DNA from: an uncultured Verrucomicrobiota bacterium
Lineage (GTDB): Bacteria > Verrucomicrobiota > Kiritimatiellia > CAIQIC01 > Lenti-01
Assembly (NCBI GenBank): GCA_938003985.1
Contig: CALKWZ010000035.1
Span: 1 to 40,010 of the forward strand
Length of the DNA: 40,010 nucleotides
Reading direction: 5' to 3'
A program made the translations under genes and the position numbers. Of the stretch, positions 1 to 5,895 are shown one piece after another (positions within the stretch are counted from its first letter, which is position 1; each line of letters opens with the position of its first letter). The notes beneath the pieces were generated by a model that was given only the letters and a program-made list of their open reading frames with translations, was not told the DNA's origin and did not search any database.

Positions 1-1128
1 ATCGTCGTCTCCGTGGCCGGGGCGTTCGGGAACGTGGTGTTCGCGTTCGCGCTGGCGACGGTCGTGTGGCTCGTCGGCAAGCCGTCCTCGCTGCAGGAAC
101 GCAGCGCCGTGGTGGGCTACGTCGCCACCAACAGCCCCGCGCTCGCGCTGGGCCTGGCGCCGGGCGACGAACTCCTCGCCGTGGATGGCCAGCCCGTTGC
201 GAACTGGCAGCAGGTCATCGAGAAAACGGCTCTGGGCCCGGCCCGCGACGTCGTCCTGCGCCTCCGCCCGGCCGGCGGGGCAGGGGAACGCGAGATCGTC
301 GTCGCCACCGAAAAGACCCCCATGGGCATCTGGATGCTGCCGGGCATTGATGGCGTGGATCCGTGCCACGTCGCGTCCGTCTATCCCAATTCCGGCGCCG
401 AAGCCGCCGGCCTGCAGCCCGGCGACCAGCTGCTGCGCTTCGACGGCCACGACGTCTACAGCCGCGCCCACCTGAGCCAACTGGTCGAAGCCGCCGCCGG
501 CCGGCCCGCGCTCCTCGAATTCCGCCGGAACGGCGAAATGCGTTCCGCCGAAGTCCAATCCGCCTACGACGCCAAGCTCGACCGCCATCTCATCGGCATC
601 CAGTTCAACGTCCTGGCCGATCTCGACTACGCCGCGCTCTCGCACCCGACCCCGTGGGCGCAGGTCAAGGGGCATGCCCGGTCCATCTTCGACTTCCTGC
701 GCGCGCTGGTGACGCCGGCGACGTCCGGCGCCGCCGCCGAAGCCGTCGGCGGGCCGGTCCTGATCCTGATGATGCTGTGGCTGATGCTCAAATCCAGCTT
801 CATCCTGGCGGTGTGGTTCACGGGCTTCCTGAACGTCAACCTGGCCATCATCAACCTGCTGCCGCTGCCGCTGCTGGACGGCGGGCACGTCGTGATGAAC
901 CTGTGGGCGGGCATCACCCGCCGCCCGGCGTCGCCGCGGCTGATCAACGCCCTGGCCAACGCCTTCGCCGTCCTGTTCATCGCCTTGTTCCTGACGCTGA
1001 CCTTCCGCGACAGCGTCCGCCACCTCGTCCCCACCGTCCGCCACTGGTTTGCCGACGACGCCCGCGACGATGCCGTCCCGACCGTCTTCGAAGACGCCCC
1101 CGCCCCCGCCGAACCCGTCGCCGAATAG
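1..1128 (+). CDS. rseP: RseP-type site-2 zinc metalloprotease (M50), 5' truncated
   Basis: Intramembrane protease of the S2P/M50B family, which in relatives cleaves membrane-bound anti-sigma factors within the inner membrane. The gene enters from the left edge, so the first membrane segment with the HExxH zinc motif is missing. The visible 375 codons begin inside the region matching the GPxxN segment of RseP, here AGAFGN with Ala in place of Pro. Two PDZ-like domains follow (about residues 35-110 and 120-200). A hydrophobic segment comes next, then the second active-site motif NLLPLPLLDGGH at nt 850-891, whose Asp supplies the third zinc ligand. A last membrane helix (FAVLFIALFLTLTF) and a Pro/Ala/Glu-rich tail end the protein. 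The final 174 nt are repeated at 2417-2590. The GTG at nt 13 is internal, not the start. Family identity is firm. Confidence 0.93.
   Translation: MVVSVAGAFGNVVFAFALATVVWLVGKPSSLQERSAVVGYVATNSPALALGLAPGDELLAVDGQPVANWQQVIEKTALGPARDVVLRLRPAGGAGEREIVVATEKTPMGIWMLPGIDGVDPCHVASVYPNSGAEAAGLQPGDQLLRFDGHDVYSRAHLSQLVEAAAGRPALLEFRRNGEMRSAEVQSAYDAKLDRHLIGIQFNVLADLDYAALSHPTPWAQVKGHARSIFDFLRALVTPATSGAAAEAVGGPVLILMMLWLMLKSSFILAVWFTGFLNVNLAIINLLPLPLLDGGHVVMNLWAGITRRPASPRLINALANAFAVLFIALFLTLTFRDSVRHLVPTVRHWFADDARDDAVPTVFEDAPAPAEPVAE
955..1128 (+). repeat. Direct repeat copy 1: 3' end of rseP
   Basis: These 174 nt, encoding the last transmembrane helix and tail of RseP, recur with the same length at 2417-2590. 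I count about ten mismatches, nearly all in the last 36 nt, where the tail reads APAPAEPVAE here and QPAPAAPAAE in copy 2. The two copies bracket the rhuM gene. Confidence 0.95.
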
Positions 1129-1230
1129 CGGGGGATGGGCCCGGGCCGTGCCCCTTCGCGCGGGCAAGGATACTGCCTTTCGGCTGGCACGGACGGGGGG
1201 TACTCTGCTAAAGGTCAAGTCGTGACGATA

Positions 1231-1362
1231 ATGCATAACCCCAGGCCGACGTTCAGCGTCCCGCACGGTGCGAGGGGGGCGCGCGACGATTATTCCTTGC
1301 AGGTGGAGAATCTGCCGAAAGCGCCGCCGCCGGCAGGCCAGAAGGTTTTAGAGTTGGAATGA
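1231..1362 (+). CDS. Possible 43-residue ORF overlapping the rhuM start
   Basis: A short open frame from ATG 1231 ends in a TGA that overlaps the rhuM ATG in an ATGA arrangement typical of translational coupling. The frame stays open upstream to 1135. The product is Pro/Arg-rich at the start and more ordinary at its end (SLQVENLPKAPPPAGQK). I recognise no family and see no clear ribosome-binding site. It could be the degraded tail of a gene that once preceded rhuM, or chance in GC-rich DNA. The rest of 1129-1358 shows nothing else I can support. Confidence 0.2.
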   Translation: MHNPRPTFSVPHGARGARDDYSLQVENLPKAPPPAGQKVLELE

Positions 1363-2408
1363 CAGCGAAAAAGAACAAAGCCCATGAAGAGGGCCTGGTG
1401 ACCGCCAACGGCAACCCGGCCTCCGTCGTTTTGTACGAAGCGGCGGACGGCAAGGTGGCCGTGAAGGTCGTTTTCGCGCGCGAAACCTTCTGGCTGACGC
1501 AGAAGACCATGGCGGAGTTGTTCGGCGTCAACGTCCCGGCGGTGAACAAGCACCTGAAGAACATCTTCGAGACCGGGGAACTCGTGGAGGGTTCAGTTGT
1601 TTCCATTTTGGAAACAACTGCCGCCGACGGGAAGAACTACCCGACCCAGTTCTACAACCTGGATGCCGTCATCGCCGTCGGGTACCGCGTCAACTCGTTG
1701 AAGGCCACCCAGTTCCGCATCTGGGCCACGAACACGCTGCGGGAGTTCATCGTCAAGGGCTTCGTCCTCAACGACACGCTGCTCAAGAATGGCCGGGCTT
1801 TCGGGCAGGACTATTTCGACGAGCTGCTGGAGCGGATCCGGGAGATCCGGGCCAGCGAGCGCCGGGCCTACCAGAAGATTGCGGACGTGTTCGAGCAGTG
1901 CAGCAGCGACTACCAAAGCAACAGCGAGGAGACCCGGCTGTTCTACCAGATCGTCCAGAACCAGTTGCACTTCGCGGTCACCGGCCAGACGGCGGCGGAA
2001 ATCATTCATGGCCGGGCGGACAGCGCCAAGCCCTTCATGGGGTTGACGACGTGGAAGAACGCGCCCAAGGGCAAGGTCCTGCGTACCGACGTGGCGGTGG
2101 CGAAGAACTACCTCAACGCGGCCGAAGTCTCGAAATTGAACCGGCTGGTGGGGATGTTCATCGACTTTGCCGAACTGCGGGCGCTGAACCGGCAGCTCAT
2201 GACCATGCGGGACTGGATCAAGCAGGTGGAACGGTTCCTCGCTTTCAACGAACAGCAGGTGCTGCGAAATGCGGGCCTGATCTCGCACGAGATGGCGCTG
2301 GCCAAAGCGCACGCCGAGTTCGAGAAGTTCCGCGTCAAGCAGGACCAGGACTACCTCTCAGACTTCGACCAAGCCTTTGCCCGTTATTTGAAAGGGAAGA
2401 CCGAATAA
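1359..2408 (+). CDS. rhuM: RhuM family protein
   Basis: A 349-residue member of the RhuM family, named after a Salmonella pathogenicity-island gene. The molecular function is not established. Members are scattered among accessory regions, often near restriction-modification or Fic genes. Family features visible here are an N-terminal winged-helix-like stretch (about residues 45-75, WLTQKTMAELFGVNVPAVNK), the segment FYNLDAVIAVGYRVNS, the following QFRIWATNTLREFIVKGF (about residues 110-140), and a long helical C-terminal half with LFYQIVQNQLHFAVTG. The length is full for the family and the frame is intact. The start has only a weak Shine-Dalgarno. The gene ends 8 nt before the second copy of the rseP 3' end, which implies that it arrived as a cassette. 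Codons 79-87 form a 27-nt perfect palindrome and are unusually AT-rich for this gene. Confidence 0.9.
   Translation: MTAKKNKAHEEGLVTANGNPASVVLYEAADGKVAVKVVFARETFWLTQKTMAELFGVNVPAVNKHLKNIFETGELVEGSVVSILETTAADGKNYPTQFYNLDAVIAVGYRVNSLKATQFRIWATNTLREFIVKGFVLNDTLLKNGRAFGQDYFDELLERIREIRASERRAYQKIADVFEQCSSDYQSNSEETRLFYQIVQNQLHFAVTGQTAAEIIHGRADSAKPFMGLTTWKNAPKGKVLRTDVAVAKNYLNAAEVSKLNRLVGMFIDFAELRALNRQLMTMRDWIKQVERFLAFNEQQVLRNAGLISHEMALAKAHAEFEKFRVKQDQDYLSDFDQAFARYLKGKTE
1594..1620 (+). repeat. Perfect 12-bp inverted repeat inside rhuM
   Basis: CAGTTGTTTCCA (1594-1605) and TGGAAACAACTG (1609-1620) are exact reverse complements separated by TTT. They encode SVVSILETT of RhuM. The codons used (TCA, GTT, GTT, ATT, TTG, ACA, ACT) are rare in the surrounding GC-rich gene, so the palindrome stands out in base composition as well as symmetry. 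Confidence 0.9.
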
Positions 2409-2416
2409 CCCCTGCC

Positions 2417-2590
2417 GCCAACGCCTTCGCCGTCCTGTTCATCGCCCTGTTCCTGACGCTGACCTTCCGCGACAGCGTCCGCCACCTCGTCCCCACCGTC
2501 CGCCACTGGTTTGCCGACGACGCCCGCGACGATGCCGTCCCGACCGTCTTCGAAGACCAGCCCGCTCCCGCTGCCCCCGCGGCCGAATAG
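2417..2590 (+). pseudogene. Duplicated rseP 3' end (fragment, repeat copy 2)
   Basis: This is the second copy of the last 174 nt of rseP (codons ANAFAVLFIALFLTLTF through the stop), with no protease body attached. It starts 8 nt after the rhuM stop codon and ends in the same CCGAATAG as the intact gene. It lacks a start codon and ribosome-binding site and is probably not translated. It most likely marks the original junction between rseP and the downstream tRNA-Ser. On that reading the DNA at 1129-2416 was inserted and the gene end was either duplicated or supplied by the incoming element. Confidence 0.88.
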
Positions 2591-2617
2591 GGCGGTTGAC
2601 CGGCCCGCTATGCCGGC

Positions 2618-2647
2618 TTGGCATTCCGGCCGCAAACGCGCTAGAGT
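2618..2647 (+). promoter_or_regulatory. Putative sigma-70 promoter of tRNA-Ser
   Basis: TTGGCA (2618-2623), an 18-nt spacer and TAGAGT (2642-2647) lie 16 nt before the tRNA-Ser 5' end, as expected for a short independently transcribed tRNA gene. Assigned by motif and position only. Confidence 0.5.
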
Positions 2648-2663
2648 CTTCCGCGATGCCCGT

Positions 2664-2753
2664 GGAGAGATGGCGGAGTGGCCTATCGCGCCGGTCTTGA
2701 AAACCGGATCCCGCGCAAGCGGGACGGGGGTTCGAATCCCTCTCTCTCCGCCA
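2664..2753 (+). tRNA. tRNA-Ser(UGA)
   Basis: A class II tRNA of 90 nt with encoded CCA. The acceptor stem GGAGAGA pairs with TCTCTCC (2743-2749), followed by discriminator G and CCA (2751-2753). The anticodon stem CCGGT/ACCGG encloses the loop CTTGAAA with anticodon TGA at 2698-2700. A long variable arm (around ATCCCGCGCAAGCGGGA) confirms the serine type, and the T-loop GTTCGAATC is present. Confidence 0.97.
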
Positions 2754-2897
2754 TTCGACGCGCTCGCGTCGCTCGCTTGCTCATGGCAGGCCGAAAAGCG
2801 CGCGGGGCGCTTGTTTTGCCCGCGGCAGGCCGGCGGGACGAAGCCCAGATCCCTCGACCGGCTCGGGATGACCAGCATCATGAGCCGCCGCCCTGGA
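2754..2897. other. Intergenic stretch between tRNA-Ser and the palindromes
   Basis: No gene is evident. The segment at about 2848-2872 (GATCCCTCGACCGGCTCGGGAT) resembles a short imperfect palindrome that I recall as dispersed between genes in several bacterial phyla. I did not verify this. The rest shows no clear structure. Confidence 0.35.
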
Positions 2898-2946
2898 TTT
2901 TACGTACTACGTAATTTTCCCGTCGGGTTTTACGTAGTACGTAAAA
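2898..2946. repeat. Two TACGTA-type palindromic repeats
   Basis: Copy A, TTTTACGTACTACGTAATT, spans 2898-2916. Copy B, TTTTACGTAGTACGTAAAA, spans 2928-2946 and is a perfect odd-length palindrome around a central G. Their centres are 30 nt apart. The same element occurs three times at 10768-10848. The pair sits between the converging tRNA-Ser and tsf transcripts. Confidence 0.92.
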
Positions 2947-3015
2947 GTGCGCGCGGGGGCGCGAGTCGCAACGGGGGGATCCCCGGGGAACGGGGAGCAT
3001 GCGAAGGCCGGGCGC

Positions 3016-3047
3016 AAAAAACGCGGCGGGCCGGGGGGCCCGCCGCG
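3016..3047 (-). terminator. Rho-independent terminator of rpsB-tsf
   Basis: On the minus strand a perfect 10-bp GC stem (arms 3037-3046 and 3023-3032, with a further closing pair) around a 4-nt loop is followed by six T residues (3021-3016). It lies just past the tsf stop codon. Confidence 0.93.
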
Positions 3048-3064
3048 GAGGGGAACTGCGCGGG

Positions 3065-3904
3065 TTAGGCGCCGAGCTGCCAGCGGACGAAGCGGCGGAT
3101 GGTGAATTCGTCGCCCACGGCCTTGCCGACTTCGGCGAGGACGGCGGCGACGGTCTTGTCCTGGTCCTTGACGAACGCCTGTTCGACGAGGCAGATCTGG
3201 CCGTAGAACTTCTCGAGCTTGCCGGCGACGATCTTGTCGACGATGTTCGCGGGCTTGCCTTCGACCTGCTTGGCGTAGATTTCCTTTTCGGCGGCGACGG
3301 TCTCGGCCGGCACCTGGTCGCGCACGATGCACGCGGGATTGACGGCGGTGACGTGCAGCGTCAGGTCGGCCAGCAGGGCCTTGACGGCCGGGTTCTGGAC
3401 GGAGGCGGCGTTCTTGCAGCCGACTTCGATCAGCACGCCCAGCTTGCCGCCGAGGTGCACGTAGCCGGCGACGGCGCCGACGCCCTGCACCGCGAAGGTC
3501 ACGTTGCGGCGGGCGATGATGTTTTCGCCGATCTCGGCGATCTTGGCTTCGACCTTGGCCTTGGCGGACTCGGCCAGGCCGTTGTCGGCCACGCCGGCGG
3601 CGGCCGCGAGCATCTCGGCGACGAACGCCTTGAAGACGTCGTTCTTGGAGACGAAGTCGGTCTCGCAGTTGATTTCGATCATGCGGCCGGACTGGGCGTC
3701 GGCCGAGACGTCGGCGGCGATGATGCCCTGCTTGGCGGTGCGGGTGGCTTTCTTGGCGGCGATGGCCATGCCGGATTCGCGCAGGATCTTGACGGCCGCG
3801 GCCTTGTCGCCGTTGGCTTCGACGAGCGCTTTCTTGCACTCCATCATGCCGACGCCGGTTTCTTCGCGCAGTTCCTTGACTAACGATGCAGAAATGTCTG
3901 CCAT
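3065..3904 (-). CDS. tsf: Elongation factor Ts
   Basis: Guanine-nucleotide exchange factor that recycles EF-Tu from the GDP form during translation elongation. The 279-residue product is of normal length. It opens with a UBA-like domain (about residues 4-45) holding the signature LREETGVGMMECKKAL, in which VGMMEC replaces the usual AGMMDC. The core domain then carries GRMIEINCETDFVSKND (about residues 72-88), the segment that contacts the EF-Tu nucleotide-binding region. The start ATG is preceded by AAGGA at a suitable distance. It is the distal gene of rpsB-tsf, 63 nt after rpsB, and is followed by a strong terminator. This gene order is near universal in bacteria. Confidence 0.98.
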   Translation of the reverse strand: MADISASLVKELREETGVGMMECKKALVEANGDKAAAVKILRESGMAIAAKKATRTAKQGIIAADVSADAQSGRMIEINCETDFVSKNDVFKAFVAEMLAAAAGVADNGLAESAKAKVEAKIAEIGENIIARRNVTFAVQGVGAVAGYVHLGGKLGVLIEVGCKNAASVQNPAVKALLADLTLHVTAVNPACIVRDQVPAETVAAEKEIYAKQVEGKPANIVDKIVAGKLEKFYGQICLVEQAFVKDQDKTVAAVLAEVGKAVGDEFTIRRFVRWQLGA

Positions 3905-3939
3905 GGGATTTCCTTCTTTCTTGGAGGGGGGTGGGGGCT

Positions 3940-3960
3940 GGGGGGCGCGGGGCGCCCCCC
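3940..3960 (-). promoter_or_regulatory. Hairpin in the rpsB-tsf gap
   Basis: An 8-bp stem of GGGGGGCG and CGCCCCCC with a 5-nt loop lies 7 nt past the rpsB stop codon. No T tract follows, so it is not a classical terminator. It may be an attenuator, an RNA processing site or protection for the rpsB message. Function inferred from position only. Confidence 0.4.
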
Positions 3961-3967
3961 GGCGGGA

Positions 3968-4906
3968 CTATTCGGCCTTGGGCGCCTCGGGGGCGGCTTC
4001 GGCGGCGGGGGCTTCGGCGGCCTTCGCGGCGTCGGCGGCGGCCTTTTCGGCCTTGGCCTTTTCGCGGGCTTCGGCCTTGGCCTTGGCGAGCTCGGCCGCG
4101 CGGGCCTTGCGTTCCTCGGCTTCGACCTTGGCGCGGGCGGCGGCGGCGGCTTCTTCGGCGGCGCGCTTGCGGGCTTCTTCGGCGGCGACCTTGGAGTATT
4201 CGCCGGCGGCCTGCTGGATGGTGATGCCGACGAGGTCGGCGATCAGCTTGATGCCGCGGATGGCGTCGTCGTTGGCCGGGATCGGGTAGTCGATGGGGTC
4301 GGGGTTGACGTTGGCGTCCACGAGGGCGATGACCGGGATGTTGAGGCGGTTGGCCTCGGCCACGGCGATGGCTTCGCAGTTGACGTCCACGACGAACAGG
4401 GCGCCGGGGTTGCCCTGCATGTCGGCGATGCCGCTGAGGTTGTACTGGAGCTTCTCGAGCTCGTGGCGGATCTTGGCGACTTCCTTCTTGGGCAGGGCGT
4501 TGATGGAGCCGTCCTTTTCCATCTGCTCGATCTCGCGCATGCGGGCGATGGACTTGCGGAGGGTCTCGATGTTGGTCAGGGTGCCGCCGAGCCAGCGGTT
4601 GACCACGTAGGGCTGCTTGGTCTGGGTCGCGACGGCCTTGAGGGATTCCTGCGCCTGCTTCTTGGTGCCGACGAACAGGATCTGGCGGCCGCGGGCGATG
4701 GTGTCGTAGATGAACTGGCGGGCCTTCTGGAGGCCGTCGAGGGTCTGTTCGAGGTCGATGATGTAGATGCCGTTCTTCTGGCCGAACAGATACTTGCGCA
4801 TCTTGGGGTTCCAGCGCTTGGTCCGGTGGCCGAAATGCAGGCCGGCTTCGAGCAGGTCCTGGATGCTGACGTCCTGGCGGACGTTGGGGGTCGTCATGGT
4901 GACCAT
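3968..4906 (-). CDS. rpsB: 30S ribosomal protein S2 with long charged tail
   Basis: Small-subunit ribosomal protein needed for S1 binding and subunit assembly. Typical S2 features are LLEAGLHFGHRTKRWNPKM near the N-terminus, FVGTKKQAQES, NRWLGGTLTN and PVIALVDANVNPDPIDYPIPANDDA. I chose ATG 4906 (protein starts MVTMTTPN) because GAGGA lies 9 nt upstream of it. The open frame extends 39 codons further, but that stretch is the mRNA leader. An ATG at 4897 is a possible alternative. The product is 312 residues, against about 230-260 usual. The excess is a tail of about 80 residues made almost only of Ala, Glu, Lys and Arg, probably a long helix. Confidence 0.96.
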   Translation of the reverse strand: MVTMTTPNVRQDVSIQDLLEAGLHFGHRTKRWNPKMRKYLFGQKNGIYIIDLEQTLDGLQKARQFIYDTIARGRQILFVGTKKQAQESLKAVATQTKQPYVVNRWLGGTLTNIETLRKSIARMREIEQMEKDGSINALPKKEVAKIRHELEKLQYNLSGIADMQGNPGALFVVDVNCEAIAVAEANRLNIPVIALVDANVNPDPIDYPIPANDDAIRGIKLIADLVGITIQQAAGEYSKVAAEEARKRAAEEAAAAARAKVEAEERKARAAELAKAKAEAREKAKAEKAAADAAKAAEAPAAEAAPEAPKAE

Positions 4907-5029
4907 GATGGTGTTTCCTCTCTTGGGGCTTGTTCCGGCCTTCTTTGTTCTCGGCCGGAAAATCCGCTTTTGCCGCCGGCGGAGGACCGCCGACGAACTT
5001 CGCTTCCGGTTTTGCACACGCAAAACTCG
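4907..5029 (-). promoter_or_regulatory. Structured 5' leader of rpsB (candidate S2 autoregulatory RNA)
   Basis: Between the predicted transcription start and the rpsB ATG lie three hairpins. The first is a 7-bp GTTTTGC/GCAAAAC stem at 5009-5026. The second is a 6-bp CGGCGG/CCGCCG stem at 4977-4992. The third is an 8-bp TTCCGGCC/GGCCGGAA stem at 4933-4960, whose base is about 15 nt before the ribosome-binding site. Ribosomal protein S2 represses its own message in other bacteria through leader RNA, so this is a reasonable candidate. No known leader consensus was matched. Confidence 0.5.
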
Positions 5030-5035
5030 CGGCGG

Positions 5036-5064
5036 AATCTACGGAAGCCCCCCGGGGAATGCAA
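5036..5064 (-). promoter_or_regulatory. Putative sigma-70 promoter of rpsB-tsf
   Basis: Read on the minus strand: TTGCAT (5064-5059), a 17-nt spacer, TAGATT (5041-5036). Spacing is ideal and both boxes match the consensus at four of six bases. Transcription would start near 5029. Confidence 0.6.
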
Positions 5065-5095
5065 GGGTTATTTGGGGGATTTTCGGGGGGCGGGG

Positions 5096-5124
5096 TTGAC
5101 GTGGGCGGGCGTTATAACTATCGT
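5096..5124 (+). promoter_or_regulatory. Putative promoter of the antitoxin-toxin pair
   Basis: TTGACG (5096-5101), a 17-nt spacer and TATCGT (5119-5124). The -10 box ends only 9 nt before the antitoxin ATG, so the transcript would start at or within a few bases of the start codon. TATAAC at 5113-5118 is a better -10 by sequence but would leave only 11 nt of spacer. Confidence 0.5.
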
Positions 5125-5130
5125 AATAAC
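5111..5130. promoter_or_regulatory. Candidate operator for antitoxin autoregulation
   Basis: GTTAT (5111-5115) and ATAAC (5126-5130) are inverted repeats 10 nt apart, and the first is also part of the 8-nt palindrome GTTATAAC. The pair straddles the predicted -10 box. AbrB-type and Phd antitoxins commonly bind such sites over their own promoter. This is inference from symmetry and position. Confidence 0.4.
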
Positions 5131-5133
5131 ATC

Positions 5134-5358
5134 ATGAAGACCAAACTGCGCAAGATCGGCAATTCGTACGGGATCATCCTGCCCAAGGAGGCGCTGCACG
5201 TGCTCCAGGTCAAGGAGGGCGACGTGCTCTACCTGACCGACGCGGCGGAGGCCTCGCTGCGGATCACGCCCGGGCGGCCGGGGTTCGAGGAGAAATCGGC
5301 CATCGCCCGCGACCTGATGCGCCGCTATCGGAATGCCCTGCGCGAGCTGGCGAAGTGA
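5134..5358 (+). CDS. AbrB/MazE-type antitoxin
   Basis: A 74-residue protein with the SpoVT/AbrB swapped-hairpin DNA-binding fold: MKTKLRKIGNSYGIILPKEA, then LQVKEGDVLYLTD, then a helical C-terminal arm (about residues 50-74) expected to bind the toxin. Antitoxins of this type neutralise the partner toxin and repress their own operon. The stop codon overlaps the toxin start by 4 nt (GTGA), so translation is probably coupled. No Shine-Dalgarno is visible before ATG 5134, in keeping with a leaderless message. The longer open frame upstream runs through the promoter and is not used. Confidence 0.88.
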   Translation: MKTKLRKIGNSYGIILPKEALHVLQVKEGDVLYLTDAAEASLRITPGRPGFEEKSAIARDLMRRYRNALRELAK

Positions 5359-5789
5359 ACGAGCCCGTTTGGATCGACGTGGCGGACGTGTTGTCCTTCC
5401 ACGAGGTCATGCTGGCCCGCTTCGGGGGGCTGCCGGGCGTGCGCGACGCGGCGTTGCTGGATTCGGCCGTGAACCGGCCCCGGCAACTTTTCGCCTATGG
5501 CAAGCCCGACGTATTTGCTTTGGCCGCGGCCGTGGCCGACGGAATCGTCCGCAACCATCCGTTCCTGGACGGAAACAAACGGGCGGGGTTCATGGCGGCC
5601 GCTCTATTCCTGGAAGCGAACGGATGGTCGTTCCAGGCCACCGAGGAAGACGTGGTCGTGCGCACGCTGGCGTTGGCGGCCGGCGCGATCGGCGCGGCGG
5701 AATACGCGCGCTGGCTGCGGGGCGCGACGGCGCGCCCCCCGGCCGCCGCCGGGGCCAAAACCGCCCGGAAACCCCGCCAGCGGGCGTGA
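5355..5789 (+). CDS. doc: Doc-type Fic domain toxin
   Basis: A 144-residue toxin of the death-on-curing family. Phage P1 Doc is a Fic-fold kinase that phosphorylates a C-terminal threonine of EF-Tu and halts translation. The Fic motif reads HPFLDGNKR at residues 68-76, with the catalytic His at 68. As in Doc, the motif ends in NKR rather than the NGR of AMP-transferring Fic proteins. Near the N-terminus LPGVRDAALLDSAVNRPRQ is typical of the family. The last 20 or so residues (Ala/Pro/Arg/Lys) look disordered. The start is GTG 5355, overlapping the antitoxin stop. Pairing a Doc toxin with an AbrB-type antitoxin rather than Phd is a known alternative arrangement. Confidence 0.92.
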   Translation: MNEPVWIDVADVLSFHEVMLARFGGLPGVRDAALLDSAVNRPRQLFAYGKPDVFALAAAVADGIVRNHPFLDGNKRAGFMAAALFLEANGWSFQATEEDVVVRTLALAAGAIGAAEYARWLRGATARPPAAAGAKTARKPRQRA

Positions 5790-5821
5790 GGCGGGCCCCC
5801 GGCCCGGCCGCAGGGCCCGGC

Positions 5822-5850
5822 TTGACGGGAAAAGGGTGGGGGCGTATGGT
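5822..5850 (+). promoter_or_regulatory. Putative sigma-70 promoter of tig-clpP-clpX
   Basis: TTGACG (5822-5827), a 17-nt spacer and TATGGT (5845-5850), 45 nt before the tig start codon. Good match and spacing. Confidence 0.65.
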
Positions 5851-5895
5851 GGCGCGCTTGTTCGAAAACCCCTTTATTTGAAAGGAACCGCCCCC

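Noticed and set aside
1176..1200. Possible sigma-54 promoter (TGGCAC) before rhuM
   Set aside because: The downstream TTGC element is missing at the required spacing. The sequence is GGACGGGGGG instead.
2384..5137. Long open frames opposite tsf, rpsB and the tRNA-Ser region
   Set aside because: They are antisense shadows with Arg/Pro/Ala or Leu/Gly/Asp-biased composition, a result of high GC, and cover well-identified genes or a tRNA.
5355..5789. AMP-transferring Fic protein
   Set aside because: The motif ends in GNKR as in Doc kinases rather than GNGRxxR, and the length and antitoxin pairing fit Doc.
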